This document shows, piece after piece, positions 1 to 10,735 of a stretch of DNA of 64,000 bases; within the stretch, counting starts at the first letter, position 1, and every line of letters starts with the position of its first letter. Made by a program: the position numbers and the translations under genes. The stretch covers positions 11,177,113-11,241,112 of the forward strand of contig NW_004624776.1 of NCBI RefSeq assembly GCF_000247695.1. The letters run 5' to 3'. Source of the DNA: Heterocephalus glaber. Lineage: Eukaryota; Chordata; Mammalia; Rodentia; Bathyergidae. The notes beneath the pieces are model-generated. The model worked only from the letters and a program-made list of their open reading frames with translations. It was not told the DNA's origin and did no database searches.

Positions 1-655
1 ATGGAGTACATGTCTTTAATCGGTTGAGAAGTTTCTGTTCTACTTCTAGTCTCCTGATAGCTTTTACCATGAACAGCTGTAGAATTTAGTCCAGTACTTT
101 TTCTGCAACTACTGATAGGATCATATGGCTTTTTCCTTTCCTCTGTTAAAATGATGACTTATGGGGGTTGGATCTTCCAACGCTGAACCAACACTGCCAT
201 CCCTATAACAAAACCACTTTCTACATATTTCCAGATCTGACTTCTAATAGTTTGTTTTGTTGAACAAATTTTTATCTATGTTCATACTTTTTTCTTCTAT
301 TATCTTTATCCAGTTTAGTATTAGCACAATGTTGATTTCCTAAAATGAGAAGAGAAGTGTTCTTTTTTTTTCTGCTTTAAATGTTTGATATAATTCATCA
401 GTTAAAATGTATATGAGCCTGTTATTGTCATATAGGTAGGTTTTCAAGCTAGGAATATACTTTCTTTAATAGGTGCTATTCAAATTTTATATTTCCCCCA
501 GAGTCAGTTTCATTAATTTGTTTTCCAAGGTACTTCTTAGAAGTTGTCAAGTTTATTTCAAAATGATTTTTGTAATATGCTTTCTATATCCTTTTAAATT
601 CTGTAAAATCTGTGATAATGTCTTCTAGATCTTGATATTGTAATTTTAAAAATGT
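1..655 (-). mobile_element. L1 ORF2 fragment (reverse transcriptase region)
   Basis: Reading the minus strand gives decayed L1 ORF2 sequence, for example the segment equivalent to KSHMILSVVAEKVLD around 85-140. It continues off the left edge of the window. The right boundary is an inserted plus-strand L1 3' end. Confidence 0.75.
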
Positions 656-945
656 ATAATTGATATTGTGTAATAGGAAGAAAAAGTTTAAAGGAGTGGG
701 GGAAATGGGAAGGGTAGGGGAAAGGAAAGAAGGGAAAAGAAAAAATACAAGAAAAGAAAAAAAATGGAAACAAAGATTTTGCAAATATGGAAGGGTGGAG
801 GGGGTGAAGGGAGGGAAGGGGAAGGGGAAAAAAATAAGAACCAAGATACTCATGTAAAGGTACAAGATCCCAATGATGAATGTAACTGTATTTCATACCT
901 AAAATTTACCAATAAACTTAATGAAAAAAAAAAGATAAACAGCAA
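656..945 (+). mobile_element. L1 3'UTR copy with purine-rich tract
   Basis: A G/A-only stretch of about 180 bp is followed by the conserved tail CCAATGATGAATGTAACTG, an AATAAA and an A-run. The same module recurs at 9655-9945, 27070-27345 and 53090-53340. Confidence 0.8.
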
Positions 946-1012
946 GTGATTTGTATGCATACTCATATCTCAAATACTGTCCCAAAGCACACTCTTAAAT
1001 AGTATTTACTGG

Positions 1013-1150
1013 GCCAGGGTGGTAGTGCATACCTATAGTCACTGCACTGGGAAGGCTGAGGCAGGAGGCTTGCCCAGTCTGAAGCTAACCTGGACTACCT
1101 AGTGAGTTCAAGGCCAGTCTTGCCTACATAACAAGATTCTGCCTCAATGA
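1013..1150 (+). repeat. B1-type SINE
   Basis: Begins GGGCCAGGGTGGTAGTGCAT, contains GGCTGAGGCAGGAGG, and ends with a CTCAATGAAAC tail. It is diverged. Confidence 0.8.
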
Positions 1151-1159
1151 AACAAAACA

Positions 1160-1282
1160 ATCCAGGCATAGTAGCACATACTTATACTTCCAGCACTGTG
1201 GTGGCTGAGGCAGGAGGATCACAAGTTTAAGCCCAGGCCAGGAATTTAGCCATGTAGCAATAATACCCTGTCTCAAAATAAA
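1160..1282 (+). repeat. B1-type SINE
   Basis: CCAGGCATAGTAGCACATAC through CTGTCTCAAAATAAAAAA, in tandem with the preceding B1. Confidence 0.75.
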
Positions 1283-1285
1283 AAA

Positions 1286-1347
1286 GGGCTTGGGATGTAC
1301 CTCACTGCAAAGGCCCTGTGTCCAATCTGCAGCTCTGGAAAAAAAGG
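1286..1347 (+). repeat. Degenerate ID-type SINE
   Basis: GGGCTTGGGATGTACCTCACTG with a short A-tail. It directly follows a B1 A-tail. Confidence 0.5.
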
Positions 1348-1399
1348 TATATATTGCTTATCTGAGGCTCATATTCAACTAGACATTGACTATTTTTAT

Positions 1400-2390
1400 T
1401 TGTTAGTTATAACAATTCTAACCTTGAGACTTCACTCCAAACCTCTTTTCTATCTATAGTCACTCCTTAAGTGTTTTCAGTTTAATCTATATCCTTGCAA
1501 TTCTCAGGTTTACATCTACCATTCTTCACTAACCTCCAAACCAAAATATCTAACTGCTGATCTGAAAATTCTGCTTTTATAGCTCATAATCATCTCAAAT
1601 GTAAACTGAGTTGTTGATTTGTATCATGCACCTTGACCCATCCACCCAATCTGCAGCTCCTTTAACTTCTGCATTTCAGTAAAGGACACCAATACTTTTC
1701 CAGAGGAACCTACATGGAGTCAACCTCAATCTCTCCTTACATGGATTCTGTACCCAATCAATCAACAAGTCCTGTTGGCTCAACTGCCAAAATACATTTC
1801 TACCCTGTCCATGTCTTGGCAGTTTTCTACATCTCCCTGGATCAGGCCTTTCTCTCAATTGAGTAAGTATACCACTCACCTAGAGGCTTCTCTCTCTGCC
1901 TCACTCTAACTCTGTAATAATGCATTCTGCATACAGCAGCCAGATGACCTTTTGTGGGAGTTTTTAGGGTGCTGAAGATTGAACCTAGGGTCTCAAGCAT
2001 GTACTCCACTAGTGAATAACAACTCCACCCCCCACGGCAGCCACAATGATCTTTGTAAAGGCAGATCATGTAACTTACCTGTGAGAAACTCTCCACTTGT
2101 TCCTTTCTGCACTAAAAATAAAATGCAAATCCTTCTGGGACCTTCAAGACCCTTTCTGAGATGTTTCTTATACCATTCTTTCAGCAGGTCATTAGCCTTC
2201 TTAGTGTTTCACACACAGGACAAGCTTCTTCTACCCTTGGACTATGGAATGCTCTCTAGGAAAAACTACAAATGAATGAATGGCTCACATTTGCCATTTC
2301 TAGCTCAAATCTCATGTCAGTTTCTCAGTTAGGCCTTGCCATTTTAGATCTAAACCATAACATTCAGCCTCTGACCCCCAAAAGACTCTT
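1400..2390. repeat. Ancient L2-like LINE fragment
   Basis: Phrases such as CAGCAGCCAGATGACC, GGCAGATCATGTAACTTACC and GCTCAAATCTCATGTCAG fit the pyrimidine-rich strand of a recalled L2 3' consensus. An antisense ID fragment interrupts it near 1943-2035. Family assignment is from memory and the orientation is uncertain. Confidence 0.45.
1943..2035 (-). repeat. Degenerate ID-type SINE
   Basis: GGGTGCTGAAGATTGAACC and ACTCCACTAGTGAATAAC correspond to the B-box side of an antisense tRNA-derived SINE. Confidence 0.45.
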
Positions 2391-3281
2391 GTACATCTCT
2401 TTATGCAAAATGCACTTCGTCAGTTTTTAAGAGTCACCAAACCCTTAACATTCCCAGCACTGATGAAAAGTCCAAGTCCAAGGTTTCCCCTGAGACTCAA
2501 GGCAAACCCTCAGCTGTGAGCCCTGGAAAAATCAAAAACAGAATTCAACACTTCCAAAATACAATAGCACTGGGTAAACATTCCTATTCCAAAAGGGATA
2601 AATAGGAAGAAATTGGACCAAAGCAAGAGCAAAACCAAGCAGAACAGACATTAAATCTCATAGATTCGTGTCCCGCACCTGGAGTAAGTTGTGGTAAAAT
2701 ATGAAGTCTGAAGGGTTAGAGTGAGTGGTCCCACTCCTACAGCACTGTCAGTTGCAGCCCTCTTTGCCTCTCTCTTGGGGTGGCTCTGCTCACTGCTAAT
2801 GGCCTTCCTCAGCAGACATTCCATGTTCCTGGCTTGTTCAATTTCTTGGGGTCTCCATTCAACTTCTGGCTTAACTTTCACAGCTTCATGCACTCTAAGG
2901 GACACATTTTCTGGCTTCCCAGGCCTTCTTCTGAAATCTGGGGGGAAGCCTTCCTGACCCCATAATGGTTGCATTTTGCATGCCTATAAAACCAGGACCA
3001 CATGGATGATGCCAAGGTCTATTGCCAGCTTAAACAGGAACGGGCCCCCCTTGGATTGTATCAGCAAAGTCCTCTGAGTGCCTGGATGGCTAAACTCCAA
3101 GAAACTCTTGCCTAGTTGGCCCTGAATGAGCTGGGCTCCCTAGAGACTCTCTTCTTAAAACAAAATATTTCACTTTTATACCTTGGAACCTGCAAAGGGT
3201 AGGGTCTTACTGATTCCTGAGATGCTTTCATGGCATCTTTCCTGTCATCCTGATGCAAAGTACTTCGCTCTCTTTTATTTT

Positions 3282-3378
3282 GTTTTTATTTTTTTATTTT
3301 TTTTGGTACCAGAGATCGAACTCAGGATCTTGAGTTTAGGAAGCAGGCAGCGGAACCACTGAGCTAAATCCCCAGCCC
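3282..3378 (-). repeat. ID-type SINE
   Basis: T-rich tail, then GGTACCAGAGATCGAACTC through CACTGAGCTAAATCCCCAGC. The flanks share AGTACTT, consistent with a target-site duplication. Confidence 0.9.
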
Positions 3379-3438
3379 AGTACTTGCCTTCTTTTTAATG
3401 CTAATCTTTTCAGCAACCATGCTCTGTCTCTCTCTCTC

Positions 3439-3525
3439 TTTTTTTTTTTTTGGTACCAGGGATTGAACTCAGGTCCTTGTGCTTGCACAGCAAGTGGCAA
3501 AACCACTGAGCTAAATCCTCAGCCC
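3439..3525 (-). repeat. ID-type SINE with 12-bp target-site duplication
   Basis: GGTACCAGGGATTGAACTC through CACTGAGCTAAATCCTCAGC. The flanks are identical: CAACCATGCTCT at 3414-3425 and 3526-3537. Confidence 0.93.
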
Positions 3526-4032
3526 CAACCATGCTCTCTTTTACTCCAACCTTGCAGGTGAGAACGTTTTTAATGGTTTTTTTTTTTTGCTTCTAATTCT
3601 CACTGTAAATCTGACTAAAAGCTGCCAGCAATAACCACACCACAGCCTGAATGCTGGGCTGCTTTGAAATTTCCTCTGCCAAATTAATTAGTCTGCTGCC
3701 CTTAATCTCAGTCTCCTACAAAGTCTCAGAACATGGGCAAGACAATTTTCTCCTGTAACATAACACACATAGTCTTGAGTTCAACTGCCAATGAAGTCTT
3801 GTTCCCAATAGAAATCTCTTGAGCTTGCCCTTATCATCTGCATTTCTATCAGCATTCTGGTCTGAGCTCTGACCAAAATATCCCATCAAGCTCAGCTTAC
3901 AGCCTTCTAGAATTTCTGTAGCCAGCATCTCTAAATCTTGCCAAAATTTTCCCATCAACCATTTCCAAAGGCTTCTAAACCACAAGGTCAGGTATAGTTG
4001 TGGCAACAACCCCACTTTTTGGTACCAAAATC

Positions 4033-4555
4033 TGTCTTAGTCACTTTCTTCATGGCTGAGACATACTACCCAAAACCCACAATTTAAGTAGAAGAAGTTT
4101 ATCTTGGCTCACAATTTTAGAAGTTTCAGTCTATTATGGTCAGCAGGCTCCAAGGCAGAAAACACATGGTGAAAGGGCCAGCCAGAGGAAAGCTGCTCAC
4201 ATCGTGGCAGCCAGGAAGCAGAAATAGAAAGGAGAAACTGATGAGGGAGGTAGACTTCCAGGTCAGACTCCTTATGGCCTGCATTTTCCAACCTGGCCCC
4301 ACCTCCTAACAGTACGTCAACTCTAGTGTACCCATGATCCAATCACCTTCCAAACTCATGAGGCTTTGGGGGGCAGTTTGTTTGTTTATTCTGAGACAGG
4401 GTCTCATTATGTAGTTCAGGCTGGCCTTGAACTCACTATGTAGCCCAGATGGGCGTCAAACTTGTGGCAATCCTCCTGCCTCAGCCTCCCAAATGCTGGG
4501 ATTACAGGCATGCACCACCATACAAGGATGGGGCCATTTTAGATTTAAACCATAA
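4033..4555 (-). mobile_element. ERVL-MaLR LTR, interrupted by a B1
   Basis: Antisense MaLR LTR pattern: TGTCTTAGTCACTTTC, CAATTTAAG...AAGTTTATCTTGGCTC, GGCAGCCAGGAAGCAGA, GATCCAATCACCTTCCAAA, then after the SINE ATTTTAGATTTAAACCATAA. The internal region abuts at lower coordinates, so on the minus strand this is the 5' LTR. Confidence 0.75.
4390..4525 (-). repeat. B1-type SINE
   Basis: GAGACAGGGTCTCATTATG through GGGATTACAGGCATGCACCA, inserted in the MaLR LTR. It includes the extra CTATGTAGCC duplication seen in other copies. Confidence 0.9.
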
Positions 4556-4790
4556 TAGTGATCTTTTCTCTCAGCAGCTTGAAAATACCATTCAGGCACC
4601 TGCAGAGATCTATTGCTGAGAAATCTGCTGTCAGTCAAAATATTATTGCTTTTAACTAGTCTTTCTAGTGATTTTGAAAGTCTTTTTTCTATATTTTGAT
4701 ATTCCACTGCTATAATGTGCTATGTCTAAATGTGGAATTATTTGCATCTCTTCTGCTTAACACTTGATGTGTTTCTTTTATCTAAACATA
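4556..4790 (-). mobile_element. Old L1 fragment
   Basis: TTCTCTCAGCAGCTTGAAAAT and GAGAAATCTGCTGTCAGTC match the recalled antisense pattern of older L1M/L1ME 3' ORF2 sequence. Confidence 0.55.
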
Positions 4791-5036
4791 CATCTTGTTT
4801 TGCTTTTCTTTTTATCACGGTAACTATATCCTACATTAAATAGTACATCAATTATATACAGACAGACTTAAGAATAATAAAAGAAAACACTTTTGTATCC
4901 ACCAGGCAGTTTAAAAATCAGAATTTCAAGCCTTTATATGTTCTTTCTTGAGTCCATCTTTTCCTCTTTTAGAAGTATCCACATATCTGAACTTTATGTC
5001 AATCATTTCTTTGCTTTTTTGCTTCATTTTATTTTG

Positions 5037-5115
5037 TCTTTGTGGTACTTGGGATTGAACCCAGGTCCTCACCCATGGTAAGCAGGTACTCTTCCACTGA
5101 GCTGCATCCCCAGCA
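5037..5115 (-). repeat. ID-type SINE, diverged
   Basis: GGTACTTGGGATTGAACCC through CCACTGAGCTGCATCCCCAG. Confidence 0.8.
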
Positions 5116-6279
5116 TCTCCTTACTTTTCTTAGTCTACCACAATTTTATACATTTTTACATGAAATAATGTATTTTAAATATATTTTATATTTATTATAC
5201 TTCATATACTTCTTTATATTACTTTATACTACTATGACTTAATTTTGACACACACAGCAGTAGTTCATTTATTTTAAACTACTGAGTAGCATTCCTTGAT
5301 TTAAATATACCAAAAAATAAATATTTATGGAGTGAATAGGCAAGTGAATAAACACATCCATCCTCACTTGGAGCCTCATTTCTGACAATTGAATTTTGCT
5401 CTGGGAATCAATTCTCCCAATATGAACTGCCTCCAACTATCAGCTCTAACACTACACCCCTCCATCAGGTCTCAATCCTGGTTTTCAACTGGAGCCTGAC
5501 CCAGTTCTTCTCCACTACTAAACCCTGGGGAATTATTCCATTCTGGAGCTAACACACCATTCTTTGATAAAATGCCTGTGATTAATGAAGCTAATTAGTC
5601 AAAACATTTTAGAAGGCAAAAATACTTGAAAGGGACCATTTAGATGCCCTACTAGTGTGGAACACCCCGGCAGGTGAGCATCCATGTGTTTGAGGACAGC
5701 AGATGTGAAGGAGCCCACTGCTCCATGAAAACAGTTTTTGACTTTGAAAGTTGTTTCTTCCACCAAGCTGAAACTCATTCCCTATAACTTCCATGTATGG
5801 ATTGTTATTCTGGTTTCTGGTGAGACACACAAGAAATACTCAAATGCCTCCAAAGTATCAGCAGGTGCCCTTTGTCCCACTTCCTGTCTCCCAATTCCCT
5901 CCCTCCAAGTTCCTCTCTTCCTCCCAGCTCATTATTCTTCATTTCTTTTGTCATTTTTTATTTAATATGATGTTAGATTCCTTTAATCAGCTCAACACTA
6001 TTTCCTGGCATCACTCCCACTTTAGCAACATGCTTCACAGAATGACCTTAGACAGTAACTCCCTGCCTTCGGAGGAGGCCCAGAACCTTCATCATTTATA
6101 TTCTATATGGATGCCTGCTTGATTTGGTAGGATGTTTCATACGCGAGAAACAGTAGAAAGCAGAGTAACCACTCTATTTTCAAGCCATGGTCATCCTGCA
6201 CTGGATATACATCTTTGGGGAAGGAATAGTCACAAAGATGCTATGTTGAGTAGCTATCAAGCTTCTTGCTGTAGGCAAT
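5116..6279. other. No gene or confident repeat seen
   Basis: AT-rich sequence with only short open frames and no coding signature. A few L1-like words occur toward the right edge. I see nothing annotatable. Confidence 0.5.
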
Positions 6280-6424
6280 CAAAATGGACTAAAGCTCAAA
6301 CATTAAAAGGTAAAAACAATCTGCTGGAATATAAAATAGGGAAAACTCTTGAAGAGATAGGCATAGGCAAAGACTTTCCAAGCAGAAGTCCAATTACACA
6401 AGAAAGTAATATCAAGAATCAACA

Positions 6425-6516
6425 GGGCCGGGGATTTAGCTCAGTGATTCCGGTGCCTGCCTCAAAAGCACAAGGTCCTGAGTTTGATCCCCGGTACCAA
6501 AAAAAAAAAAAAAAAA
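6425..6516 (+). repeat. ID-type SINE with 11-bp target-site duplication
   Basis: GGGCCGGGGATTTAGCTCAG through GATCCCCGGTACC and an 18-A tail. The flanks are AAGAATCAACA at 6414-6424 and 6517-6527. A-box (TAGCTCAGTG) and B-box (GTTTGATCC) are present. Confidence 0.95.
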
Positions 6517-6877
6517 AAGAATCAACAAATGGGATTATATCAATTCAAAAAGCTTCTTCATAGCAAAGAAAACAACCAAGAAAGTAAAGTGACAGCCTAA
6601 ATAATAGGGAAAAAATTTTCCAGGTAACCCTCAGACAGAGGACAATTATCTAGAATATATAAAGGACTCAAAATTATCATATGCCTAAAATAAAAGACCC
6701 AATCAAAAAATAGGTAACTCAAATAACTACGTACTTCTCAGAAGAAGTACAAATGGCCAATAAATACCATTAAAAAAATGTTCATCATCTCTGGCCATTA
6801 GAGAAATGCAAATTAAAACATCTTTCTCCAGGAAAAAAATGGCTATCAACAAGAAATCAAATAATAATGAGGCAGGA

Positions 6878-7255
6878 AGACAGGGCATGGCAAAGCTAGT
6901 TGGGGGAGTAAGCATAACCAGATTCCTGGACACACACACCAAATAAATCTCAGGACTCCATATGTGGAAGCTCTCACAGGTTCTTATAATGTGTGGAGGA
7001 AATAAAAGGACACAGATGCCATGAACACCCCACTACCATGGCTCTCCTCCTGGTGCCTGCTCTGTATTTCCCGGGGTGTACTTTTATTTTGATTTTCCCC
7101 TTCTTTTATTCAATCCAAATTCACTTTCCAGAGTTAGTTTCTCTCTTATCCTTCACTTTTACTTTTTAAAATAAACTTTGTCACTTTTTGCTTGTCTTGT
7201 TCAGTTCTTTGTTTGAGATGAGAAGATCCTGGAAACTAAGAAGCGAACACTCCAA
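6878..7255 (+). mobile_element. Probable solo LTR of an endogenous retrovirus inside L1
   Basis: About 380 bp of non-L1 sequence splits L1 ORF2. It begins TGAGGCAGGAAGACAG, carries an AATAAA at about 7171 and is followed by a T-rich U5-like stretch. It ends near CACTCCA, after which L1 resumes. This size and signal order fit an LTR. No coding sequence is present and I could not fix the target-site duplication. Confidence 0.45.
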
Positions 7256-7739
7256 AAACCTAGTAACAATAATACTGGCAAGGCTGTAGGAGAAAAGGAA
7301 CCTTTCTGCATTTTTGCTGGGAATGGATAAAGGCAATGCAGTATTTATACACAACAGAGTAGAGAGTTCTGCCATAAAGAAGGATAAACTTGAATCACCT
7401 GTAGAAAATGGATCCACCTTGAGACCATTATCTTAAATGAAACAAATCAGACACACAAACTTAAATACTATATAGTTTCTCTCATAAGAGAAATCCAAAG
7501 TATAAATAACATAAATAGCAAAATAAAAGAAAGCAAGGAGATAGGTGGGTTTTTTTTCAAAATGGGATAGAGACAGAGACGGAGGAAGGGGGAAGGAAGG
7601 TAGGGCAATGAAACATAAAGAGAAATAAGGTGTGTTATGTACGTGTACCAACTCCCTGTGAGGCATGTAATCACTGTGTACTGCAAACATGTACTAACAA
7701 TTTTTTTAAAAAGAAAAGGAAAAAATGGTATCTTGCCTC

Positions 7740-8395
7740 TTATTTTGTGCTATCCACCAAAAAATGCATATAGATAGCAGATGTAAATGTGATAAGAAAA
7801 ACATTAAAACACATTTGAGAACTCCTGCATAGCCTTTTTTCTTCTTTTACTTCATAGTATTGAAGGAAGCAAACATTTCTTAAATAGAGAACAAAACAGT
7901 AATAATAAACAAAAATAATGAATTAGATTAATTAAAATGAGTAATTCTGTCCATCAAAAGACATTAACAGAGTGAAAAGAAAACCTATATTTGGAAAAGT
8001 TTTTGTAACATATGATCAACAAAGAACTTCTGTTCTGAATATAAAAAGAACTACAAATGAATACAAAAAAAGAATATTCAAGAAAAAAATTTAAAAGACT
8101 AACAGAAACTTCAAAAGAGAGGGTATCTAAATAGCCAGTAAACATAAAAATTACTCAAATTCATTAGCCAATAGGGAAATACAAACTAAAATGATACTCT
8201 CATGCCAAAGACACGAAAACAGCCTGAAACAAAAACACTGAATACTATGAAGATGCAAGGCTACAATAACTCTCACATACCTCTGGTGGGGATGTAAATT
8301 TGCAAAACCATTTTAGAAAACTAAATGTAAACTAAACTAAAGCTGAACACATGCACACTCTACAACCCACCAATTCTCTTACCAGTTATAGACAC
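7740..8395 (+). mobile_element. L1 ORF2 3' fragment, older
   Basis: Phrases such as TTAGCCAATAGGGAAATAC, CTGGTGGGGATGTAAAT and ACAACCCACCAATTCTCTTA match L1 ORF2 C-terminal coding sequence. It is more diverged than the neighbouring copies. Confidence 0.7.
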
Positions 8396-9945
8396 AACAG
8401 AAACAAAAATTTACTATGTTCAATAAAATTCCCCATCAAAATCCCAGAAAGTCATTTCCTGGATATCAACAAATTAATCCTAAAGTTTATATTAAGAGGC
8501 AAAAGACCCAGAACAGCCAAAATATTGAAGGAAAAGAACAGTCAGAGGACTTCCTCCATCCAACCTCAAAACTTACTGTAAAGCTACAGTAATCAAGACA
8601 GTGTAGAAGTGGGAAAAAAAATAGAAAAATAGGTGAACAGAATGCAATGATAGCCCACAAATAGACAACTTATCCTTGAAAATGGAACAAAAGCAATATA
8701 ATGGCACAAAGATAGTCTTTTTGACTATGGTACTGGAACAATTGGACTTCCACATGCAAAAAAATTAATCTGTGGATACAAAATCAACATTAAAATATCA
8801 ATAGCTTGGGCCGGGGATTTAGCTCAGTGGTTTCACCACCTACTGTGCAAGTGCAAGGACCCCAGTTCGATCCCCGGTACCAAAAAAACCATAAAAACAA
8901 AAAATCAATAGCTTTTCTATAAACCAATAATGAACTAGCTAAGAAAGAAATCAGAAAAATAATTCCATTCACAACAGCTTAGAAAATACCTAGGAATCCA
9001 CCTAACCAAGAGGGAAAAGACCTCTACAATGAAAATTACAGAATAGTACTGCAGAAAGAAATAGGGAAGGCTCTGGAAGTTAGAATGACTTCTCAGGTTA
9101 ATGGATCAGCAGAATTAATGTTAATGTGACCATATTACCAAAAGCAATCTACAGATTCAATGCAATCCTCATTAAAATTCTAAAGATATTCTTCATAGAA
9201 CTAGAAAAACAATCCCAAAATTCATATGGAGATGCAAAGGGAGAACCAAAGCAAGCCTAAACAAAAGAAGCAAGAATGGAGGCATCACAATACTTGATTT
9301 CAAATTATACTAGAAAGCCTGAATAACACAACCAGCATGGTCCCAGCACAAAAGTGGATACATAGGCCAATGAAATAGAACAAAGGACACAGAAACAAAC
9401 CAGTACACAGTTTGTAATAGTTAAATCTTGGAAATAGCCCAAATGCCCATCAACTGATGAATGGATAAAGATGTGTTTTTTTACACCATGAAGTACTACT
9501 CTGCCATAAAGAAGGATGTGCTTCAGGCATTTATAGCTAACTGGATGGACCTCGAGACTGCACTCTTAAGTGAAATAAATCAGACCCATGTGTTTAAATG
9601 CCACATTGTTTCTCTGATGTGAGAAACCAAAAATGAAAATAAGGACTAAAATATATCAGAGATATTGGGAAATGGGAAGAAAATGTTCAAATGGGAAGGG
9701 GAACAAGAGAGGAGGGAAGGAGAAAGAAAGGAAGGGACAGGTGAAAAAAAAGTGGAAATAGAAGGAAAAACTGGAAACCAAGCTTTTGTACATAGGGAGA
9801 GGAGGGGGCCTGCAGGAAGGGAGGGAGGGGAAAAAAGAGGTGGGAGGTACCACGTACAGGCGCAGATTCCCTCTGATGAGTGCTATCATTATGTATGCAT
9901 AAAATGTACCAGTAAATGTTTTGGTATTTAAAAAAAGAGAAACAA
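8396..9945 (+). mobile_element. L1 3' end with purine-rich 3'UTR
   Basis: Contains ORF2 C-terminal sequence (AAGTTTATATTAAGAGGCAA, ATACCTAGGAATCCACC, ATGCCCATCAACTGATGAAT), possibly as two overlapping copies. A G/A tract (9660-9850) and the tail ATTCCCTCTGATGAGTGC follow. An ID SINE lies at 8808-8903. Confidence 0.8.
8808..8903 (+). repeat. ID-type SINE with 11-bp target-site duplication
   Basis: GGGCCGGGGATTTAGCTCAG through GATCCCCGGTACC and an A-rich tail. The flanks are ATCAATAGCTT at 8797-8807 and 8904-8914. Confidence 0.93.
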
Positions 9946-10735
9946 ACCAGTGCAACTACAGCTACCTGATCCTTAGCAAAGGAGTAAAAAAACATATGTT
10001 GGAAGAAAGATAGCCTCTTCAACAAATGGTACTGGGAAAATTGGATAGCCATATGTAGACGATTAAAACTAAATCTGCACCTTACCCTGTACTAAAATCA
10101 ATTCAAAATGGATCGATGACTTGGGCATAAGTCCTGAAACTTTGAAACTTCTAGAATAAAACATGGAATAAATGCTGGCAAGGATGCAGGCCTATCTCAG
10201 GGAGTGGAGTAGCAAGGTCATTCGGCACATCTAGACAATGGAGTATTATCCAGCAATAAAAATAAATGGCCCATCAACCTACACAAGGCAAATCTGAAAA
10301 GGTTACACACCACGTGATTCCAGTTACCTGATGCTCTAGAAAATGGAAAGTTACGAAGACAGTGGGAAAAAACCATTGGTTTCCAGGAGATATGAGTGAG
10401 AGAGGGATGAACAGGTGAAGCCTGCAGACTTGTAGGGGAATGACCCTATTCTGAGGATTCTGTAATGGAGTGTGCATGTCACACACTTGTCAAAACCCAT
10501 AGAATGTACATCCAGAGTGAACCCTAATGTCAATTAGGCCTTTGGATGATAATTACGTGTAAATGTGGCTCATTAGTCATAGCCTGAGTGCCTTTCTGTG
10601 CTAAATGTTGATAATTTGGGGAAGCTGTTCATGTGCAGGGCCAGGGAATATACAGGATCTCTGTTTTCTGCTCAGTTTCTCTGTGAACCTAAAACTGTTC
10701 TGAAAAAGTCTTTTTAAATTTAATTTTTAAGTAAA
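9946..10735 (+). mobile_element. Old L1M-type 3' end
   Basis: CAAATGGTACTGGGAAAATTGG, GAGTATTATCCAGCAATAAA and AAAACCCATAGAATGTACATC follow the recalled 3' end of older mammalian L1M elements. It ends near TGTTCTGAAAAAGTC. Confidence 0.7.

Larger units (their letters stand above)
2391..4032 (-). mobile_element. ERVL-MaLR internal region (fragment)
   Basis: Sequence running up to the LTR at 4033, including AAAGCTGCCAGCA, TTGAAATTTCCTCTGCCAAA and CAACAACCCCACTTTTTGGT, resembles the non-coding internal region of rodent MaLR elements recalled from genomic sequence. Two antisense ID SINEs sit inside it. The 3.6-4.03 kb part is the most convincing; the left part (2.4-3.2 kb) is weaker. Confidence 0.5.
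6280..7712 (+). mobile_element. L1 3' end (ORF2 C-terminus plus 3'UTR), interrupted
   Basis: ORF2 C-terminal sequence starts near ATTAAAAGGTAAAAACAATC and is parallel to 25990-27060. An ID SINE (6425-6516) and a probable LTR (about 6878-7255) interrupt it. The tail CAACTCCCTGTGAGGCATG plus an A-rich end closes it near 7712. Confidence 0.8.

Noticed and set aside
584..949. Coding frames in the purine-rich tract near 0.7 kb and its counterparts
   Set aside because: Lys/Glu/Gly-rich or Phe/Pro/Ser-rich frames are artefacts of a strand-asymmetric low-complexity L1 3'UTR.
2651..2974. 107-codon minus-strand frame with a protein-like composition
   Set aside because: It lies in what looks like a MaLR internal region, which is non-coding, and I could not match it to any protein family.
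6425..6500. tRNA gene (A-box and B-box present in GGGGATTTAGCTCAGTG-type copies)
   Set aside because: The many such copies are ID-type SINEs with A-tails and target-site duplications and no clean cloverleaf, so they are not functional tRNAs.
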